A stretch of 64,000 bases of DNA from positions 3,472,001-3,536,000 of the forward strand of contig NC_089178.1 in NCBI RefSeq assembly GCF_947507565.1. The letters run 5' to 3'. Below, in pieces: positions 26,123 through 37,269 of this stretch (its first letter is position 1; each line of letters starts with the position of its first letter). Below the pieces are notes generated by a model that made no database searches, was not told the DNA's origin, and was given only the letters and a program-made list of their open reading frames with translations. Origin of the DNA: Oscarella lobularis (taxonomy: Eukaryota > Porifera > Homoscleromorpha > Homosclerophorida > Oscarellidae). Both the position numbers and the translations under genes were made by a program.

Positions 26123-29100
26123 GATAGCATTTCTATTACCTTTGCAGCAGATGGCCTCTCTTCGGCCTCTTTCACGCAGCACTCGCGCATCACGGCGACG
26201 TACTCAGGCGGACAGTCGTCTGGGGGAACAAGGAGGCCTCCACTGCTGACGTACTTTACCACCTCCTCGTTGCCCATGCCGTAATAGGGTCGCATACCCA
26301 GCGAGAATACTTCGTAAATGACGACTCCAAGTGACCATATGTCTGACTTGAGCGTGTATTTTCCGTAGATAATACTCTCTGGAGCCATCCAGCGAATGGG
26401 CACCGGAGACATGCCCTTCATTCTAAACGCAATTAAATTATTTATTTTCTTGATTCGAGACGTTGCGTACCTGTAGTAATCGTTCGCGTAGATGTCTCTA
26501 GACAATCCAAAATCGGAAATTTTGACCGTCAGTCCTTCGCCGACGAGACAATTCCTCGTTGCCATGTCTCGATGCACGTAACGACGCTTGGCGAGGTAAA
26601 CCAATCCGTGGCAAATTTGAAGGAGCATTCGTTGGAGATCCTTTATCGTGACAAAGTGACGGTATTTCGGTTTGTCGTCGTCTGTGCCGCAACCGCTATC
26701 ATTGGCGTCGGTCTGAAGCACTGTCTCAACGGAAATTTTACAGGAGTGCAAAAATCCGGTCAAATCTCCGAGGCTCATGTATTCGAGCACCATGCAATTT
26801 GGCTCTTCTTCTGTGCACTTTGCGAGAAGCGTGATGATATTGGGATGTCGTAGTTGACTCAGTATACTTAGTTCCATAAGGAACTCTTCCTTCTGAGACT
26901 CGCTTTCGCCGTTTCGCTTTTCTTTTAAGACTTTGACTGCAACCAGGGTATTGCTGCTGTGATTTTGACTATTAAAACTGCCCACAGATCCCAAGAAAAC
27001 CTAATTAAATAGATAGATGACGTCATTGATTTATATAGCCATGTAGCAAACCTGTCCAAATGCTCCTTCACCAAGATCTCTCACATATTCTATACTATCG
27101 AGAGAAATTTCTGGAAAGTCTTTCAGGGTAAATTCTGGATTGACAAGAAAACGCTGTGATGTTCCTTGTTTTCTAAGTGCCATTTTCATGCTGGATGACG
27201 AAGAAATTCTAATGGACGGAATTCCATAGCTCGAATTTGAGTGACAGGGTCCCATCTCCCCGTTTTTGACGTCATGACGCTGACGTTTCCGACGATGCAA
27301 CAGAAGAATAATAAGACTTAGCAACGCAGCGACGAGCGCAAAGAAAAGAACGATAGAAACAATAACAGGCGTGCTGATTCCACTTTCCAAATTGGGCGTA
27401 GTTGGCGAAGTGGGAGTCTTCAACATCATACATTGAGAATCCGCGCTAGATGGCAACTGAGCACAGTTCAGCGCTTCGGAAACCATATGAAGAGGTGTGA
27501 TTGCTTTTTTGGCGAAAGACAATTGGTATATGGCTATTGCCTCTCGATAGCTAGATGCACAGCCGCCCTTATCTCCAAATGCTGTAAAGCATGCGTCTGA
27601 GCATAAAGGAGAAGGATAGGAGTAGTTCTGAGAGTCTTTTGTTACAGTCAAACAATCAGGATACAGTAAATGGCAATAGAGAGTAATGAGGAAGCCGGCA
27701 CATGATGGGCTTAGAAGCTGACTTAAAGTCTCATTGTTTTCTTGAAAAACTTTAATTGTTTCATTGTTTAAGTAGCTTTGATTGTAGCGAGAATCGACAA
27801 AGACGAGAGAACCGGCACGACTCCCGCGACACACGCCTCCGCCACTGTACATTTCACAAGTGCCATTGACTTGAATAGTATCTAGACAAAAAAATAAGTG
27901 ACGTTGAGAGACGAGTGCGCGGTTTACCGTCCATAGAGGTGCAATTACAATTGACCCACGTTTGTCTATTGGCAGCGTTCGTCATACACCAAGGTCTGAA
28001 ATTTCGATACTGTAATCCGACCGTCGCGCACTCCGTATATTCTATTCCTTGATAAGTGAAAGGAAACGCGCATTTTGCCTCACACTGGGGCTTCGCTTTC
28101 GATGGAGTAACGGCCGAGCTATTAGTCGTCGCCCGCGGGGTCGGCGGTGGCAAAGTAGGCAAATCTAAAGAGCAAAAATGACTTCGTTTAGAAAGAATAA
28201 TATTTTTTGATATGCGATACTTACTCAAAAGTTCATCGTAACAGCTTCCGCTGTCTTGCGAAGGCAAGCCGTCACACTGAAAGTCTCTGAAATCCGTGTG
28301 AATAGCGTCAAACTTTTTCACCTCCGCTAAAAAAGCAGACGATCCCGACGCGGCGACAAACAGTTGATGACAGAGATGCTGATGCTTGAAAATGCGCTCG
28401 CAGCTTTCCTTGCACAGACGTGGCATAATCGCCTTTCCCGAACTGTCCGTGTGACAATCGGGCATCATATAGACGCATATACCCTCGATAAGCAACGTCT
28501 GGCATTGAGGAGGAGCCGGAATTGACCCAGTGACTATCGCTAGGCCTCTGACTAGCTCCGACATGAAATGAGTGACTCGACTTTGGCTGTATTCGGGTCT
28601 CGCGTCGACGTAAATCGTCCGATTGGCGCGAAAAGGCTCGCAGACGCTCGCCAATTCGTCGTTGAAAAGTTCGCATTTGCCCTTGGGCGTTTGCGCTGTA
28701 GATCCGATCGCGGTGGGCGATCGAGTCCTTGTCGTTGTTGATTGAGTCGTTGTTGTCGTGATGACAGACGTAATTAGAGGAGAGGAGCGGGTGACCTCGT
28801 GCCCCCGCTGTGACGTCGTCGTCGACGAGGAGAAAACGACGAGAAAGTTGACGACTGGAAAAAAAGAGAGTACGTTTATACCTGGGATACGGATGTCGAC
28901 CGACTGCGCCGCAATCTAGCCACGCAAAGTCGCGAAGCCACAGCTGCGAAGCCTGCTGTGCACGCCGACGTCGACTACGACTACAACGGCCTTCCGCGAC
29001 TGCTTTTGCGAGCCGTTCGAGTTAATCGCGAGCTTCCTACGCGGTGATGGAGGAATGGGGGAGGAGGGGAGTGGGTGGGTGTGCTGGGAAAAACGCTGCC

Positions 29101-29196
29101 TTCATATCCTCGCAGCGTAGTTATTCCGTGATTCGATGAGGAGGAGGGAGATTGCTTTTCGCGCTTACCTACTGCCGTCGCCAACACGCTGACCAT
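26119..29196 (-). CDS. RTK-1: Frizzled-FN2-Frizzled receptor with ROR/MuSK-like kinase
   Basis: Single-pass receptor tyrosine kinase. Six exons: 29169-29196 (MVSVLATAV, signal peptide start), 28225-28854, 27928-28164, 27052-27881, 26471-27000, 26119-26422. After a Thr-rich linker the first CRD runs from [20 protein letters not shown] to [17 protein letters not shown]. The FN2-like domain is [19 protein letters not shown] to [20 protein letters not shown]. The second Cys-rich domain is [20 protein letters not shown] to APNC-type end [13 protein letters not shown]. Membrane span ISTPVIVSIVLFFALVAALL. Kinase: LGEGAFGQV loop, VAVKVLKEK lysine, VHRDMATRNCLVG, ISDFGLSRDIYANDYYR, PIRWMAPESIIYGKY, WSLGVVIYEVFSLG; all catalytic residues are present. 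The DYYR and HRDMATRN forms point to the ROR/MuSK/Trk group. TAG at 26119-26121. The kinase half differs wholly from every other unit of the array. Confidence 0.93.
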
Positions 29197-29230
29197 CGCG
29201 AGACCACAAGTTCAGTTCTGTAGTGAAGTC

Positions 29231-29245
29231 TATCCGGGTTCGTAC
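29231..29245 (-). promoter_or_regulatory. Conserved upstream element of array genes (RTK-1 copy)
   Basis: The 15-mer tatccgggtt[c/g]gtac recurs upstream of ten first exons in the array: 29231, 32558, 33866, 37207, 41816, 45152, 49783, 53353, 58199 and 61705. In nine of them it lies 35-38 bp from the ATG; in RTK-8 it lies 134 bp away. It may be part of the core promoter or 5'UTR, or may simply reflect recent duplication. Confidence 0.45.
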
Positions 29246-29293
29246 ACCTTGCGTTGCGTCACAACATCAATATGCAAGACAATCAGGAAATGA

Positions 29294-32200
29294 TTACACA
29301 GTAAGGTATCCGCCTGGGATGTTTGTTCCCAGATAGTCACCAAGCGTTTCGACGATCTTTTCAAATGACGGTCTCTCTCCTGCTTCTGTCAGCCAACACT
29401 GATTCATAACTTCGTATCTATAGCTCAGAAAAATTAGCACAAAGTAGAAACAAGACATTTCCACCTACATTTCTTCTGGACAATTACTGGGTCTGTCCAA
29501 CCGATCTCCTTTTTCGAGAAGTGAAGCGATGTCCTGAACAGCTACTCCAGGATACGGCATCTTTCCCAGGCTCATGATTTCCCACAGTGTAACTCCATAT
29601 GACCACTTATATCACAGAGAAACTAAAACGATTAGTAGAGAATTGAGGAAGACTGACCGTATCGGTTTTGATGGTGAAGAGGCCATCAGTAAGACTCTCC
29701 AAAGCACACCAACGAATGGGAATACGTGCTCCCTTTGGATTCATTCGATAATAATCCTTTTCCTCTTGCAGCGCCCTGGCCAACCCAAAATCGGCGACTT
29801 TAATTTTCAAATCCCAGTCTACCCTATTTGTAAAATGGTGAGAGATAGTAGGCTTATAAATAGGCATACTTACATGCAATTTCTCGCAGCCAAGTCTCGG
29901 TGCACGATACCTCTCGCTGACAAATATTCCATTCCCTTTGCAACTTGATAACCAAACTGCACGAGCTCGACAGTTGTCGGAAGAGGACTCTACACAGGAA
30001 TTGGCTCAAGGAACATTCCTGTGGTCCGCGGCGCGCTATAGTACTACCTCCGTTGTCAATTCATTAGTTCCAACAATAGGTTCATTACTTTTCAAGCTAG
30101 TGCCACCCGTGTCGCAAGAAAACGTGACGCCACTCGAAAGTGTTGTCGTTTTGATTCTCTTTCTCCTCAGATGCGTTCGGAGGTCACCCAGCATCATGTA
30201 GGGAAGAACGACCAACGGTGAGGTGTATCGCACGTTGTCGCTATTTGGTGACCAGCAGATGCCAAGTAAGTTCATTACATTCGGATGATTTAAATCGGTC
30301 ATTCGTAGAGCTTCCATCACAAAGCTCTGCGTCTCTTTTGTCGGATCACTGCCCGGGTCTAAAAGAGACAACCATTTCATGATTAGGACGATTCGATTGG
30401 GTTAGAAAATACCAATTTTGACAGATTTGGCAGCTACGGTTTGTGAAGAATCCAAAAGACATTTGTACACTTTACCAAAATTGCCTAAAGTAGTACAAAT
30501 ATTTTTGAGAATGTAATAAATGAATGAGTTTCTACTGACGCACCTTCGCCAATGATATCTTGAATTTTTAAACGGTCAGGACTTATAGCAACTTTTCGAA
30601 TTTTCGTCTCTGTAGCTGAATCCCAAAGAGACGGACGAAGAGGTACGAGAGGAAAGCTTCTTTCAGTCAGAGTATTTTGAGATCTTCTTCTTCTGCACGC
30701 GCAAATTGTAAGAAGGACGGCAACAGTAATGATGACAACCAGTGTACTAGATGCGCTAGATGCCACTATGACAATAGGAAACGGAGAGCCCGTCACTGTT
30801 GGCGTCTTCAACATCATACATTGAGAATCTGTGCTAGACGGCAATTGAGCACAGTTCGGAGCTTCGAAAAGCATATGAATAGGAGTGATTGATTTTTTGG
30901 CGAAAGACGATTGATATATGGCTATTGTCTGCTGATAGCTAGAAGCACAGTCGCCCTTATCTCCAAATCCTGTAAAGCATGCGTCTGAGCATAAAGGAGA
31001 AGGATAGGAATAGTTCTGAGAGCCCTTTGTCACAGTCAAACAATCAGGATACAGTAAGTGGCAATAGAGAGTGATGAGGGAGTCGTCACATGATGGGCTT
31101 GAAAGCTCACTCAAAGTCTCATTGTTTTCTTGAAACATTTTAATCGTTTCAGCGTGCAAGTAGCTTTGATTGTAGCGAGAATCGACAAAGACGAGAGAAC
31201 CGGCACGACTGCTGTGACACACTTCTCCGCCACTGTACATTTCACAAGTGCCATTGACTTGAATAGTATCTAGACAAAAGAATAAGTGAAGTCGACAGAC
31301 GAGTGCGTCGCTTACCGTCGGTGGAGGTGCAATTGCAATTGACCCACGTTTGTTTATTGGCAGCGTTCGTCATACACCAAGGTCTGAAATTTCGATACTG
31401 TAATCCAACCGTCGTGCACTCCGTATATTGTATTCCTTGATAAGTGAAAGGAAACGCGCATTTTGTCTCGCACTGCTTCGCTTTTGATAGAGTGACGGCG
31501 GAGCTATTTGGCGGCGGAAAAGTAGGAAAATCTAAAGAGCGAAATGACTTCGTTTAATTAAAAAGAATATTATTTTTTTTGATATCTGATACTTACTCAG
31601 AAACACGTCGTAACAGCTTCCGCTGTCTTGCGAAGGCAAGCCGACGCATTGAAAGTCTCTGGAAGCCGCATGAAGAACGTCAAATTTTTGGCTATCCGCT
31701 ACAACAAGAAACGATCCCGTCGCGACGTCAAACAGTTGACGACAGAGATGCTGATGCTTGAAAGTGTGCTCGCAGCTTTCCTTGCACACACGTGGTACGA
31801 TCGAACTGTCCGTGCGACAATTGGGCATCAAATAGATGCATATAATCTCGATGAGCAACGTCACGCATTGAGGAGGAGCCGAAGTTGTTGAGTTAGCGAC
31901 TACCGATAGGCGTTTGAGTAGCTCCGACACAAAATGACCGATTCGAGTTTGGTTTCTGGCCGCGTCGACGAAAATCGTCTGATTGGCGCGAAAAGGCTTG
32001 CAGACACTTGCCAATTTGTCGTTGAAAAGTTCGCATTTGCTCTTGGGCGCTTCATGATCAAGTTGCGTAGTAGTTGTAGGTCCGATCGCGGTGGGTGAAA
32101 CTGATCGAGGCGTTGTCGCGATCGTCGGCATTACGGTGGTGATGACAGGCGCAATTACAGAAGAGGGAAGACCCCGTGTTTGCGGTTGTGACGTCGTCGA

Positions 32201-32520
32201 CGTCGAGAAAACGACAAGAAGGTTGACGGCTGGAAAAAAAACACACGCAACTATAGTTTACATGGGATCGATGCGGATGTCGACTGCTCCGGCCGCAGAG
32301 CAGTCTAGCACGTGGACTAAAACCGCCTTCCGCGCGTCTGCTTTTGCGATCCGATCGCGAGCTTCGGAGCGAGGAATGCGAAGGTCAAGGATCGAGCTAG
32401 GGTGTGCTGGGGAAAAATGCTGCGCCCATATCCTCGCAGCGGACTTATTCCGTGATTTGATTAGGAGGAGAGATATCGCTTTTCGCGCTTACCTAATGCC
32501 GTCACCAACACGCTGACCAT
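29294..32520 (-). CDS. RTK-2: Frizzled-FN2-Frizzled receptor with MET/AXL-like kinase
   Basis: Intact-looking unit. The start at 32520 gives MVSVLVTAL. The linker is Thr-rich. The first CRD is of the type II form ([49 protein letters not shown]-like; 31596-32050). The FN2-like exon is 31310-31535 and the second CRD 30860-31260. The membrane span [20 protein letters not shown] and basic RRRRSQN follow, then juxtamembrane [18 protein letters not shown] and the kinase: [11 protein letters not shown] loop split by an intron, [10 protein letters not shown] lysine, [91 protein letters not shown]. It ends GGYLTV with TAA at 29294-29296. [12 protein letters not shown] is typical of the MET/RON and AXL groups. 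The kinase insert is longer here (about 30 extra residues, 30036-30165). The stop lies 98 bp from the RTK-1 start. Confidence 0.92.
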
Positions 32521-32625
32521 CGCGAGGACCACAAGTTCACCCGTGTATAGCGGAGCCTATCCGGGTTGGTACACTCAGAGTCTCTAAAGATAAAATATGG
32601 CTTACTACTGGCATTACGTCACCAA

Positions 32626-33831
32626 TTACACAGCAAGGTATCCGTCTGGAAGGTTCGCGCCCAGATAGTCGCCAAGTGTTTCGGCAATCTTTTCAAATGA
32701 TGGTCTCTCTCCTGCTTCTGTCAGCCAACACTGATTCATGACTTCATATCTATAGCTCAGAACAATTAGCACAAAGTAAAAACATGACGTTTCCACCTAC
32801 ATTTCCTCTGGACAATTACTGGGTCTGTCCAACCGATCTCCTTTTTCGAGAAATGAAGCGATGTCCTGAACAGCTACTCCAGGATACGGCATCTTTCCCA
32901 GGCTCATGATTTCCCACAGTGTAACTCCATACAACCACTTATATCACAGAGAAACTAAAACGATTAGTAGAGAGAATCAAGGAAGACTAACCGTATCGGT
33001 TTTGATGGTGAAGAGGCCATCAATCGGGCATCATATAGATGCATAAAATCTCGATGAGCAACGTCGGGCATTGAGGAGGAGCCGGAGTTGAGTTAGTGAT
33101 TATCGATAGGCGTTTGACTAGCTCCGACACAAAATGACCGATTCGAGTTTGGTTTCTGGCCGCGTCAACGTAAATCGTCTGATTGGCGCAAAAAGGCTTG
33201 CAGACACTCGCCAATTCGTCGTTGAAAAGTTCGCATTTGCTCTTGGGCGCTTCATGATCAAGTTGCGTTGTAGTTGTAAGTCCGATCGCGGTGGGTGATC
33301 GAGTCGTTGTCGCGATCGTCGGCGTTACCGCCGTGATGACAGGCGTAATTACAGAAGAGGGAAGACCCCGTGGCGGCTGTGACGTCGTCGTCATCGACGA
33401 CGACGACGACGTCGAGAAAACGACGAGAAGGTTGACGACTGGAAAAAAAAGAACACGGAACTATAGTATACATGGGATCGATGCGGATGTCGACCGAAGT
33501 ACTGCTCCGGCCGCAGCGCCCCGCGATCGAATTATAAGCCTCTAGACGCGAAGCCTGCCGCCCTGTCCTGCGCTAGACGTACGAAGAAAAAACAAAATTG
33601 TGCAAGCAGGTGACGTGGACTAAAAGGACTAAAACCGCCTTCCGCGCGTCTGCTTTTGCGATCCGATCGCGAGCTTCGGAGCAAGGAATGCGAAGGTCGG
33701 GGAGGTAGGAAGTGGGTGTGCTGGGAAAAATGCTGTGCTCAAATCCTCGCAGCGGACTTATTCCGTGATTTGATCAGGAGAAGAGATCGCTTCTCGCGCT
33801 TACCTACTGCCGTCGCCAACACGCTGACCAT
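32626..33831 (-). pseudogene. RTK-3: internally deleted receptor copy
   Basis: The start at 33831 (signal peptide exon), the linker and the first half of a type II CRD (33023-33440, [20 protein letters not shown] onward) are present. At CMMPD-type sequence near 33020 the DNA jumps straight into the kinase activation-loop exon (GLFTIKTDT), followed by the C-lobe exons, ending DGYLAV with TAA at 32626-32628. The rest of the CRD, FN2, second CRD, membrane span and kinase N-lobe are gone. The join creates an in-frame TGA at 33020-33022, so at most a truncated secreted fragment could be made. CAA is shared by both parental sequences at the join. Confidence 0.9.
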
Positions 33832-33940
33832 CGCAAGACCACAAGTTCACCCGTGTAGCGGAGCCTATCCGGGTTGGTACACTCAGAGTCTCTAAAGATA
33901 AAATATGGCTCTGGGTACACTACTGGCGTTACGTCACCAA

Positions 33941-36900
33941 TTACACAGCAAGGTATCCGTCTGGAAGGTTCGTGCCCAGATAGTCGCCAAGCGTTTCGGC
34001 GATCTTTTCAAATGATGGTCTCTCTCCAGCTTCTGTCTGCCAACACTGATTCATAACTTCATATCTATAGTTCAGAAAAATTAGCACAAAGTAAAAACAA
34101 GACGTTTCCACCTACATTTCTTCTGGACAATTACTGGGTCTGTCCAACCGATCTCCACTTTCGAGAAATGAAACGATGTCCTGAACAGCTACTCCAGGAT
34201 ACGGCATCTTTCCCAGGCTCATGATTTCCCACAGTGTAACTCCATACGACCACTTATATCGCAAAGAAACTAAAACGATTAGTAGAGCGAATCTAGGAAG
34301 ACTAACCGTATCGGTTTTGATGGTGAAGAGGCCATCAACAAGACTCTCCAAAGCACACCAACGAATGGGAATACGTGCTCCCTTTGAATTCATTCGATAA
34401 TAATCCTTGTCCTCTTGCAGCGCCCTGGCCAACCCAAAATCGGCGACTTTAATTTTCAAATCCCAGTCTACCCTATTGATGAAAAGTGTTGAGAAACAGT
34501 AGGCTTATGAATAGGCGTACTTACATGCAATTCCTTGCAGCCAAGTCTCGGTGAACGATACTCCTTGCTGACAAATATTCCATTCCCTTTGCAACTTGGT
34601 AACCAAACTGCACGAGTTCTACAGTTGTCGGAAGGAGACTCTCTTCCTACACAGAATTGACTGAGCAAAACCTTTTCTGTGATCAACTTACTCCTATTGC
34701 TGTTTTTATTCTCTTTCCCCTCAGATACGTTCGGAGGTCACCCAGCATCATGTAGGGAAGAACGACCAGCGGAGAGGTGCATCGCACGTTGTCGTTATTT
34801 GGTGACCAACAGACGCCAAGTAAGTTCATTACATTCGGATGATTTATATCGGTCATTTGTAGAGCTTCCATTACAAAGCTCTTCATCTCTTTCGCTGGAT
34901 CTGTAGCCGAATCTAAAATCATTTTGCAATTTAGAAGATTAAATTTGGCAACAAAATACCAATTTTGAGAAATTTGGCGGCAACCGTTTGTGAAGAATCC
35001 AAAAGACACTTGTACACTTTACCAAAACTGCCTAAAGTAGTACAAATATTTTGAGAATGCAAATAAATGAATTTCTACTAATGCACCTTCGCCAATGACA
35101 TCTTGAATTTGCAAACGATCGGGATCTATAGCAACTTTTCGAATTTTCTCCTCTGTAGCTGAATCCCAAAAAGACGGACAAAGAGGTACGAGAGGAAAGC
35201 CTTGATCACTAGTGCAGCTACTTCTTCCAGTCTGAGCATCATAACTCTCATTTTGAGATTTTCTTCGTTTCCGACGATGCAACAGAATAATAATAAGACT
35301 TAGAAAAGCAAAAAAAAGAAGAACGACAGCAACAATAATAACAGGCGTGCTGATTCCACTTTCCGAAGTTGACGTAGTTGGCGTAGTTGGCGTCTTCAAC
35401 TTCATACATTGAAAATATGTGCTAGACGGCAATTGAGCACAGTTCGGAGCTTCGGAAATCACATGAATAGGAGTAATTGATTTTTTGGCGAAAGACGAAT
35501 GATATATGGCTATTGTCTGTTGATAGCTAGAAGCACAATCGCCCTTATCTCCAAATGCTGTAAAGCATGCGTCTGAGCATAAAGGAGAAGGATAGGAGTA
35601 GTTCTGAGAGCCTTTTGTTACAGTCAAACAGTCAGGATAAAGTAAGTGGCAATAGAGAGTGACGAGGGAGTCGTCACATGATGAGCTTGAAAGCTTGCTC
35701 AAAGTCTCATTGTTTTCTTGAAACACTTTAATCGTTTCAGCGTACAAGTAGCTTTGATTGTAGCGAGAATCGACAAAGACGAGAGAACCGGCACGACTGC
35801 TGCGACACACGCCTCCGCCACTGTACATTTCACAAGTGCCATTGACTTGAATAGTATCTAGACAAAAGAATAAGTGACGTTGAGAGACGAGTGCGTCGCT
35901 TACCGTCCATAGAGGTGCAATTACAATTGACCCACGTTTGTCTATTGGCAGCGTTCGTCATACACCAAGGTCTGAAATTTCGATACTGCAATCCAACCGT
36001 CGTGCACTCCGTATATTCTATTCCTTGATAAGTGAAAGGAAACGCGCATTCTGCCTCACACTGAGGCTTCGCTTTCGATGGAGTAACGGCCGAGCTATTA
36101 GTCGTCGCCTGCGGGGTCGGCGGCGGCAAAGTAGGCAAATCTAAAGAGCAAAAATGACTTCGTTTAGAAAGAATAATATTTTTTGATATGCGATGCTTAC
36201 TGAGAAGCTCATCGTAACAGCTTCCGTTGACTTACGAAGGCAAGCCGTCACACTGAAAGTCTCTGAAATCCGTATGAATAGCGTCAAACTTTTTCACCTC
36301 CGCTAAAAAAGCAGACGATCCCGACGCGGCGACAAACAGTTGATGACAGAGATGCTGATGCTTGAAAATGCGCTCGCAGCTTTCCTTGCACAGACGTGGC
36401 ATAATCGCCTTTCCCGAACTGTCCGTGTGACAATCGGGCATCATATAGACGCATATACCCTCGATAAGCAACGTCTGGCATTGAGGAGGAGCCGGAATTG
36501 ACCCAGTGACTATCGCTAGGCCTCTGACTAGCTCCGACATGAAATGAGTGACTCGACTTTGGCTGTATTCGGGTCTCGCGTCAACGTAAATCGTCCGATT
36601 GGCGCGAAAAGGCCGACAGACGCTCGCCAATTCGTCGTTGAAAAGTTCGCATTTGCCCTTGGGCGTTTGCGCTGTAGATCCGATCGCGGTGGGCGATCGA
36701 GTCCTTGTCGTTGTTGATTGAGTCGTTGTTGTCGTGATGACAGACGTAATTAGAGGAGAGGAGCGGGTGACCTCGTGCCCCCGCTGTGACGTCGTCGTCG
36801 ACGAGGAGAAAACGACGAGAAAGTTGACGACTGGAAAAAAAGAGAGTACGTTTATACCTGGGATACGGATGTCGACCGACTGCGCCGCAATCTAGCCACG

Positions 36901-37172
36901 CAAAGTCGCGAAGCCACAGCTGCGAAGCCTGCTGTGCACGCCGACGTCGACTACGACTACAACGGCCTTCCGCGACTGCTTTTGCGAGCCGTTCGAGTTA
37001 ATCGCGAGCTTCCTACGCGGTGATGGAGGAATGGGGGAGGAGGGGAGTGGGTGGGTGTGCTGGGAAAAACGCTGCCTTCATATCCTCGCAGCGTAGTTAT
37101 TCCGTGATTCGATGAGGAGGAGGGAGATTGCTTTTCGCGCTTACCTACTGCCGTCGCCAACACGCTGACCAT
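33941..37172 (-). pseudogene. RTK-4: near-complete receptor copy with a nonsense codon in the first CRD
   Basis: Same plan as RTK-2 but with a type I first CRD ([40 protein letters not shown]) nearly identical to that of RTK-1. The membrane span is the alpha form ([30 protein letters not shown]). The kinase is MET/AXL-like with [47 protein letters not shown] and a DGYLAV end, TAA at 33941-33943. In the CRD exon the conserved [13 protein letters not shown] reads GLPS-stop: TAA at 36232-36234. The change also creates a perfect GTAAGT donor; splicing there would shift the frame against the next exon. All downstream domains are otherwise open, so the lesion is recent, or the allele makes a secreted CRD. 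Confidence 0.78.
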
Positions 37173-37269
37173 CGCGAGACCACAAGTTCAGTTCTGTAGT
37201 GAAGTCTATCCGGGTTCGTACACCTTGCGTTGCGTCACAACATCAATATGCAAGACAATCAGGAAATGA

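Noticed and set aside
27928-28164. Kringle domain in place of FN2
   Set aside because: The exon has about five Cys and the [11 protein letters not shown] pattern of FN2; a Kringle needs about 80 residues and six Cys in another order. It is therefore called FN2-like.
34679-34906. 75-codon plus-strand frame repeated in several array units
   Set aside because: Mirror of the conserved kinase N-lobe exon; its conservation follows from the sense-strand gene.
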